This document shows, piece after piece, positions 8,084-12,500 of a stretch of DNA of 12,500 bases (within the stretch, counting starts at the first letter, position 1; each line of letters begins with the position of its first letter). This DNA comes from Acropora yongei (Eukaryota; Cnidaria; Anthozoa; Scleractinia; Acroporidae). The notes under the pieces were generated by a model. The model did no database searches, was not told the origin of the DNA, and saw only the letters and a list, made by a program, of their open reading frames with translations. The stretch is from positions 3,590,342 through 3,602,841 of the forward strand of contig BLFN01000732.1 in the NCBI GenBank assembly GCA_014634225.1, in the 5' to 3' direction. Made by a program: the position numbers and the translations under genes.

Positions 8084-8524
8084 ATTTCGCTTTGTCAGCC
8101 CTAGCGTTCCTTAACACTTAGCCATAGATTCTTTTGTATAATCATGCTTATGCGCCTTTGCCTCGTTATATATGCAGACAAGCTAGTTTTTTTCGTCGCC
8201 TGCTTGTTATAAAGTTAGCATTGTTGAGTTTTAGGGTGGTTCTGTTTTGGCATTTTCATTCGACCAGAATTTTTGGTTTTTAAAACAGAAGACAGAAATT
8301 AAAGGTTTTTTGTGGCATTTCGTTCGGCCAAGGGTTGTGCTTAACTTGTTTTGACATTTCTGAAGCAGCAGCAGTTGATCTCCCTGACAAATTCCTTACG
8401 GTTTGAGTTGCTCTGAATTAATCTTAATTTTTTTTTCCTTTGACCTGGAAATTGGGTGTTGGTTCTAATTTTATTCTCTGCGGCATCTTTATGATTACAT
8501 GATTTGTAATTATTTTATCCAGGT
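8084..8524. other. Non-coding stretch between two relic pieces, with a diverged direct repeat
   Basis: AT-rich stretch with stops in all minus-strand frames. It may be an intron, an insertion or decayed coding sequence of the surrounding relic. It holds two diverged copies, 66 bp apart, of a motif of the form GGTT(T/C)TG...GGCATTT..TTCG(A/G)CCA at 8238-8267 and 8304-8330. I see no splice sites that would clearly join the flanking pieces. Confidence 0.4.
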
Positions 8525-9222
8525 TTAAATTTCATTTCCATGATGATCACGCTCACCATCACCATTGTCATAGAGGGGAGGAGCATAGAAGCAGCCTAAT
8601 CTGGTGATTAATGACTGGATAAAGAGCAATGGTAATATACACCAGAGTTTTCCTGTAATCAACATCCCTGAGTTTATCTTTACTGCGCTGGATGGAAAAA
8701 CATTCCTTTCATTTGATGAGTGCATCAATGCCAGTGATGTGATGTGGTAGCTCTTGTGGTGTGATTCACGGAACAGTGCAGGCCTCAAAGAACAGTAATT
8801 CATACTTCTCAAGGATAAGTTTTTCAACTGAAACATCATTTGTGTGAGGAAGGGTAGGAAACCTTGTTGTTCCCCCAAGGGTTGTGAACAATTCCTTTTG
8901 CAAGCCATCCTTTTTGTCTTCTGTAGAACTTCCCTTTGCTTGTAGCTCAGCTCTCTGCTCCCCAACGTTTAAACCCTTGAAGGGGTGCAAGCTTCCCTTT
9001 CTTCCAGCAGGACCAGAAATAATCTGTTGCCTCCAACTTTCCAGTGTTTTGTACTTTCTTTGCAGGCTATAAGCAAGGTCATGGCTGGAATTAATGTTAA
9101 CATCACAGGCTGAGCAACCATAGTGTCCATCATATTGGGTACCAGTCTTTAAACTCAGTGTTAGGGATACCCCTTTTCACGAATTGCAAGATATCCCACA
9201 CATCAACACCACATTCTGTGAC
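8525..9222 (-). pseudogene. Unrecognised degenerate gene, central part with CxxC and SAP-like motif
   Basis: Coding traces in three frames. 9222-9130 reads VTECGVDVWDILQFVKRG and NTEFKDWYP. 9131-8766 reads YGCSACDVNINSSHDLAYSL, YKTLESWRQQIISGPAGRKG, then PFKGLNVGEQRAELQAKG, SSTEDKKDGLQKEL at about 8975-8889. That last stretch fits the SAP pattern (L-x-V-x-E-x-R-x-E-L-x-x-x-G-x-S-T-x-x-K-x-x-L), a short helix-turn-helix that usually contacts DNA or RNA. The CxxC with a downstream His could be a metal-binding unit. After about 8766 the best reading changes frame, and 8700-8525 keeps DKLRDVDYRKTLVYITIAL and PLYDNGDGER. Frame changes and stops show a pseudogene. I cannot name the family; a repeated gene or transposon-encoded protein of cnidarian type is my best guess. 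Confidence 0.5.
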
Positions 9223-9236
9223 CTAAAGATACCTCA

Positions 9237-9425
9237 AATTTGGATAAGTTTTATCGGGGTCTTGTAGATCTGGTTTTGCCTAAGGTGTACAGCTGTGGTT
9301 CCTCTACATTTCAGGTGTTTTTTTTGTTCTTCAGTGCTGGTGGAGCGCCCAAAGCCACAGCAATTATGTTTACCCATGATTTTACCGTCAAACACTGCAA
9401 ACTGGGGTGACTTGCTCGACTTTCG
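9237..9425 (-). pseudogene. Unrecognised degenerate gene, Cys-containing upstream part
   Basis: A 63-codon minus-strand frame between two TGA stops reads RKSSKSPQFAVFDGKIMGKH, NCCGFGRSTSTEEQKKHLKC, LRQNQIYKTPIKL. The basic start resembles a nuclear-localisation patch, and CC...KKHLKC could be part of a metal-binding site. It leads directly, in the next frame, into the VTECGVDVWDILQF segment, so it probably belongs to the same gene as 8525-9222. A longer overlapping frame (9586-9311) exists, but its sequence has less protein-like order and I take it as a shadow. Function unknown. Confidence 0.4.
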
Positions 9426-9915
9426 TCATATTTTTCCAGCTGTGTCAAAGAGTATTTTTTAATTTTCCCTAACATGAGCCTCGCTTTTGCTCGGAAAAAA
9501 CACTCATCCCAGACCAGTCCAGGAATATGAGTAAGGCCTATTGAAAAACCGTTCTTCACATAATTTTTCAATGAAAAATATTCCACTCATAGTTATTTGC
9601 CAGAACTTGATAATTCAATAAAACTGACAAAAAGAAAATTACTTGCCTCAACCAGGAAGGTTTTTGTCTTGCACTCTAAAATAAGTGCAGACCATCCATG
9701 GTCATAAAGGTTAAACTTTAAACAATGCATCCAAAACGTTCAATGTACAGAATGCACATAAGTCCTGAAAGTCAAGGATGTTATGAGTGGAATTTCAATT
9801 TCTTTACATTATAAACAGCAGAACTGTAATTTACACATGTGACAATACTAAAAATAAACATGAGAACTGATCTGGGCCTAAAATAGAGTCAGCTGTGGAC
9901 ATTTGAATGTTAGCT
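9426..9915. other. No supported gene
   Basis: AT-rich DNA between the two unrecognised relics. The 91-codon minus-strand frame at 9586-9311 overlaps its left part but lacks family signals. Stops are frequent in all frames to the right of 9590. I see no RNA gene or repeat structure. Confidence 0.45.
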
Positions 9916-10503
9916 TTAGGGTTCATCATATGAAGCTCCAAGTGGCTCCAAATCTAATAGCAGTATTGTTTAATAAGGGGCAAAATTCCAACTTTCAAAT
10001 GCATCCTCAACATCAAGATTGATAGCTTGTCCTTTGAATGCAATGTCAAGCAGTGTATTGGAATCTATAATCACATTTGCAATTCCATTTTTTTGCTGGG
10101 GTGGCAGAGAAGTGCACGACAGCAGTGATGAAAATTTCTGCTTCTTAGACTGGAGCCCCAAGAATATACATATTAATGTACATGCATTGCTACCATCTCA
10201 ACCACCAAATTGCGATTGGCAAAGGTTTGATGTTAGGGTATATTGGGCAACAGGCAATCCATAACAGGTACATTCTTTTGGAACATCCTGAGTGGGGTAT
10301 GTCATAGGTCTTGGAAGCTCAGTATACTCTGGAGGGGTGACAACAACTTGACCTTGATAGCCTTTACCCAAATCTGTCACACATGACACCTTGACTCTAG
10401 CCTTCACTCTGGTAAGACCACTTCCATTCATGACGAGATGCAGCTGGGTCTATCTGGAAGTACCTTCAAGGAATGCAGGGTTGTTGACCCCACATTCCTT
10501 TTG

Positions 10504-10543
<40 letters not shown>

Positions 10544-10652
10544 CCCCAAGGCATTAAACTGTCAACAAAACTCTTATTAACGGAAACAGTTGACGTTCCT
10601 TTCACAGAGCAGACACTTTTGACGAGTTAAAGGGCGATACAATAGCGGACAT
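9916..10652 (-). pseudogene. Unrecognised coding relic of about 240 codons with in-frame stops
   Basis: A possible ATG at 10652-10650 starts MSAIVSPFNSSKVSAL; a frameshift near 10610 then leads into one frame that stays readable down to a TAA at 9918-9916, broken only by four internal stops (near 10540, near 10450, at 10200-10198, and at 9972-9970). Readable parts include KGTSTVSVNKSFVDSLMPWG, RLCDDIQVQKECGVNNPAFL, VKVSCVTDLGKGYQGQVVV, PKECTCYGLP, DGSNACTLICIFLGLQ, VIIDSNTLLDIAFKGQAINL, DVEDAFESWNFAPY and ILLLDLEPLGASYDEP. That so long a frame survives with only point-like stops argues for former coding sequence. I know no domain that fits with certainty. The GSNAC segment followed by a DVEDA segment resembles, from memory, uncharacterised repeated proteins of marine invertebrates. 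Confidence 0.5.
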
Positions 10653-10672
10653 GGATTTTACTGAACAAAGTA

Positions 10673-10696
10673 CAATCAATCAATCAATCAATCAAT
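10673..10696 (-). repeat. (CAAT)6 microsatellite, 3' tail of the L2/CR1-type element
   Basis: Six perfect CAAT units on the plus strand (TTGA/ATTG-type repeat on the element strand). They directly follow the element 3' end GCGCTATATAAGTACTTAAT read on the minus strand. L2 and CR1 elements end in short tandem repeats instead of poly(A), which fits. Confidence 0.9.
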
Positions 10697-10880
10697 CAAA
10701 TTAAGTACTTATATAGCGCATGATCCATAGATAGATGATCTCAGGTGCTTAAAATTATTAACAATAAGGTTATTTACAATGTTTAAAAATTGACTAATTA
10801 TGATTATATTTACAGTTGTAATTTACAGTTACAGTTACAGTTATATTTACAGTTGTATGATTACATTTACAGTTAAAAAA
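10697..10880 (-). other. 3' UTR of the L2/CR1-type element with TTACAG repeats
   Basis: Non-coding sequence between the stop of the C-terminal frame (10881) and the CAAT tail. Its end, GCGCTATATAAGTACTTAAT on the minus strand, resembles the terminal GCGCTATATAA-type sequence that many L2-like elements and their SINE partners share, which the RT recognises. On the plus strand 10809-10874 is a run of about six TTACAGTT-like units with spacers. Confidence 0.75.
10809..10874. repeat. Imperfect tandem TTACAGTT units
   Basis: About six copies of TTACAGT(T/TG), some joined directly (TTACAGTTACAGTTACAG), others spaced by short AT-rich linkers. They lie inside the 3' UTR of the L2/CR1-type copy and could be a local expansion in this copy or a family feature. 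Confidence 0.75.
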
Positions 10881-11617
10881 TTAATAAGCTTTTTGAAATA
10901 AAAATGTCTTAAGTTTTGTTTTGAAAGATTTTAAATCGTTCTCTAATCTAAGTGATTTTGGAAGTTTGTTCCATTCAAAGGGTACTGCCACTTGAAAAGC
11001 TCTGTCTCCTGTTGTCTTGCTTGATTTAAAAGTTGGTGGAGCTAATGAAACTTCATCATTAGATCGAAGATTGTATAGTGATTTCTTCTCGACTTGAACT
11101 AGACTTTGTATGTAATCAGGTAATAGTCCATGTATTGCCTTGAAAGTCATCAAGAAAATTTTGTATTTAATTCTTAGTTTGACTGGTAGCCAGTGTAGTT
11201 TGAGCATCAACGGCGTAATACGACAAATACGTGTAGAATTACATACAAGTCTAGCAGCCATATGTTGCAAGCGCTGAAGCATTTTAATTTGACCATCAGA
11301 GCATCCATAAAGAATACTGTTACAATAATCCAATCGGGCTATTATCGTTACCTGTATTAGTGTACGAGCTGACTCATATGTGAGATGCTTCCTTATTCTC
11401 CTCTTATTGTTTAGATAGAAATGTCCCATAGCGCACATTTTTGTTATATTGGTATCAAATTTCATGTTATGATCGAACTATACTCCAAGGCTCCTCGCTG
11501 TAGTAGTATGTTTTAACTTTAGAATTTCCAATTGTCATTTCATCAAGGGATACTTTGTCTTGTTGTTGTCGCATCCCTATTACCAAGAATTCCGTTTTTT
11601 GTTCATTCAGTTTAAGT
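10881..11617 (-). pseudogene. L2/CR1-type element: RT C-terminal region
   Basis: The frame 11465-10881 (194 codons) is the conserved tail of L2/CR1-type ORF2 proteins: RKHLTYESARTLIQVTIIAR, LDYCNSILYGCSDGQIKMLQ, AARLVCN, LHWLPVKLRIKYKIF, FKAIHGLLPDYIQSLV, YNLRSN, GDRAFQVAVPFEWNKLPKSL, LKSFKTKLKTFLFQKAY then stop. Its role after reverse transcription is not well defined; the LDYCNSLLYG and LHWLP segments are diagnostic. 11617-11466 joins it to the palm through damaged sequence with stops, keeping INLN-MNKK and ARSLGV-FDHNM in different frames, which are normally part of the same ORF. The start codon given by an ORF scan is arbitrary. Confidence 0.92.
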
Positions 11618-11982
11618 TTATCTGTTAACATCCATGCTCTGACTGCTTTGATACAACCGCTCCATCGATGTTATAGCTTCTATCTCACATAACCCACTGT
11701 CTGGCTTAAAAGACAAGTACAGCTGACAGTCATCTGCATAGGCATGTGCAATTGGTAAACTGGTTTTGACCACCTCAAAGAGCTTGCTAGCATAGATGGT
11801 AAAAAACAGCGGCCCTAAACAGGACCCCTGCGGAACTCCATGGGATAATTCAGTGCTATCAGAGTATGCACCGTCTACGATAACATGTTGCGAACGATCC
11901 GACAGATATGACTTAAACCACATTAGCGCAGAATCTGTAATTCCAAATGATGTTTCAAGTCTCTGTAGTAAGATCTTGTGGT
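11618..11982 (-). pseudogene. L2/CR1-type element: RT palm, second half with YADD
   Basis: The correct frame begins just past a frameshift, with DHKILLQRLETSFGITDSAL, then MWFKSYLSDRSQHVIVDG, HGVPQGSCLGPLFFTIYASK (the B motif), HAYADDCQLYLSF (the C motif, YADD at 11740-11729), and ends SMDVNR-stop. The two catalytic Asp of YADD are intact. Normal elements continue in-frame to the region at 10881-11617. Confidence 0.92.
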
Positions 11983-12500
11983 CTACTCGAATGCTGCACT
12001 TAAGTCAAGCAGGACTAATAATGTAATATGTCTACGATTCATGTTATGGAAGATGTCATTTACAACTTTTGAAAGTGCCGTTTCCGTGCTGTGTTGCTTT
12101 CTGTATGTGGACTGCAGTAGGGGGTACAAATCATTCTCAGCCAGGTGACTATGTAATTGGTCAAAAACTGCTTTCTCTGTTACTTTTGACAGAAACTGCA
12201 AATTGCTTACGGGCCTTAGATTCTTAGAAGCCGTACCAAGACCGGGTTTTTTGAGGAGAGGCTTGACGAGCACATCCTTCCACGCTTCAGGGAAAACACC
12301 CTGTGATAGTGAACAATTAACGATGGTGGTAATAACAGGTAGCAATTGGTCAAGACAGTCGCCCACCAGTTGGGTTGGCATTGGGTCTAAATTACATGAT
12401 TTTTTGGCGGCTTTCTTTATGATTGCGCTAATATCGCCTTCAGACAACTGCTTAACTTTCGCACATTCCATTTTAGGGTCTGGCGGTACTTCGTGCAAGT
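11983..12500 (-). pseudogene. L2/CR1-type element: RT fingers and A motif
   Basis: The frame enters from the right edge and shows the pre-RT part (LSEGDISAIIKKAAKKSCNL, DPMPTQLVGD, PEAWKDVLVKPLLKKPGLG), the fingers (KNLRPVSNLQFLSKVTEKAV, LQSTYRKQHSTETALSKVVN) and the A motif LLVLLDLSAAFE, which keeps the first catalytic Asp. The usual FDTVDH is broken after FE: the next frame starts at DHKILL, as if about four bases were lost, giving an early TAG. Upstream endonuclease sequence, if present, is outside the window. Confidence 0.92.

Larger units (their letters stand above)
10673..12500 (-). mobile_element. L2/CR1-group non-LTR retrotransposon, 3' part, mutated
   Basis: Read on the minus strand, it holds the RT palm (HSTETALSKVVNDI, LLDLSAAFE), the thumb part (FKSYLSDRSQHVIVDG, GVPQGSCLGPLFFTIY), YADD at 11740-11729, the conserved C-terminal region (ARLDYCNSILYG, LHWLPVKLRIKYKIF), a 3' UTR and a microsatellite tail. 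This set is typical of the L2/CR1 group. It begins beyond the right edge, so any upstream endonuclease domain and ORF1 cannot be assessed. Frameshifts near 11990 and between 11617 and 11466 make it inactive. Confidence 0.93.

Noticed and set aside
9311..9586. 91-codon minus-strand frame
   Set aside because: It overlaps the frame at 9237-9425, which has better protein-like order and joins the next block; this frame looks like a shadow.
10673..10696. CAAT microsatellite as an independent repeat or CRISPR-like array
   Set aside because: It is explained as the 3' tail of the L2/CR1-type element; units are 4 bp without spacers.

Overview
This window looks like repeat-rich nuclear DNA of an invertebrate animal, most plausibly a cnidarian or a similar marine metazoan. 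The reasons are the element types: R2-group and L2/CR1-group non-LTR retrotransposons, a BEL/Pao-type gag of the style I associate with cnidarian genomes, and degenerate low-copy coding relics. There are no prokaryotic operons, ribosome binding sites or intact long host genes. The organism assignment is inference. I see no intact gene. Every coding relic I can support reads on the minus strand.

Layout, left to right. 1-418: start of a BEL/Pao-like gag, broken by two frameshifts and running off the left edge. 419-760: probable LTR/leader of that element. 761 to about 3330: copy A of an R2-like retrotransposon with a deleted reverse transcriptase. About 3331-7362: copy B of the same family. Copy B has an N-terminal zinc knuckle, a CCHH finger, a Myb-like domain, a reverse transcriptase, a CCHC motif and the C-terminal part of a restriction-like endonuclease, plus a presumed 3' UTR. 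A and B lie head-to-tail. 7363-7654: AT-rich and without features. 7655-9425: scattered pieces of one degenerate gene-like region with a SAP-like motif and Cys-rich segments, family not named. 9426-9915: nothing convincing. 9916-10652: a second degenerate reading frame of about 240 codons, unrecognised. 10673-12500: 3' part of an L2/CR1-type retrotransposon with YADD reverse transcriptase, a conserved C-terminal region, a 3' UTR and a (CAAT)6 tail, continuing past the right edge.

How the parts relate. The two R2-like copies have complementary damage. A keeps the first catalytic Asp motif of the reverse transcriptase but has lost FADD. B keeps FADD but lost the first Asp to a 5-bp deletion. 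In the endonuclease, A keeps the PD half and B keeps the DVT half. The BEL-like element appears to have landed inside the endonuclease of copy A, so the missing end of A may lie beyond the left edge. The L2/CR1 3' end sits about 20 bp upstream of the putative start codon of the 9916-10652 relic. No element here appears able to move on its own.
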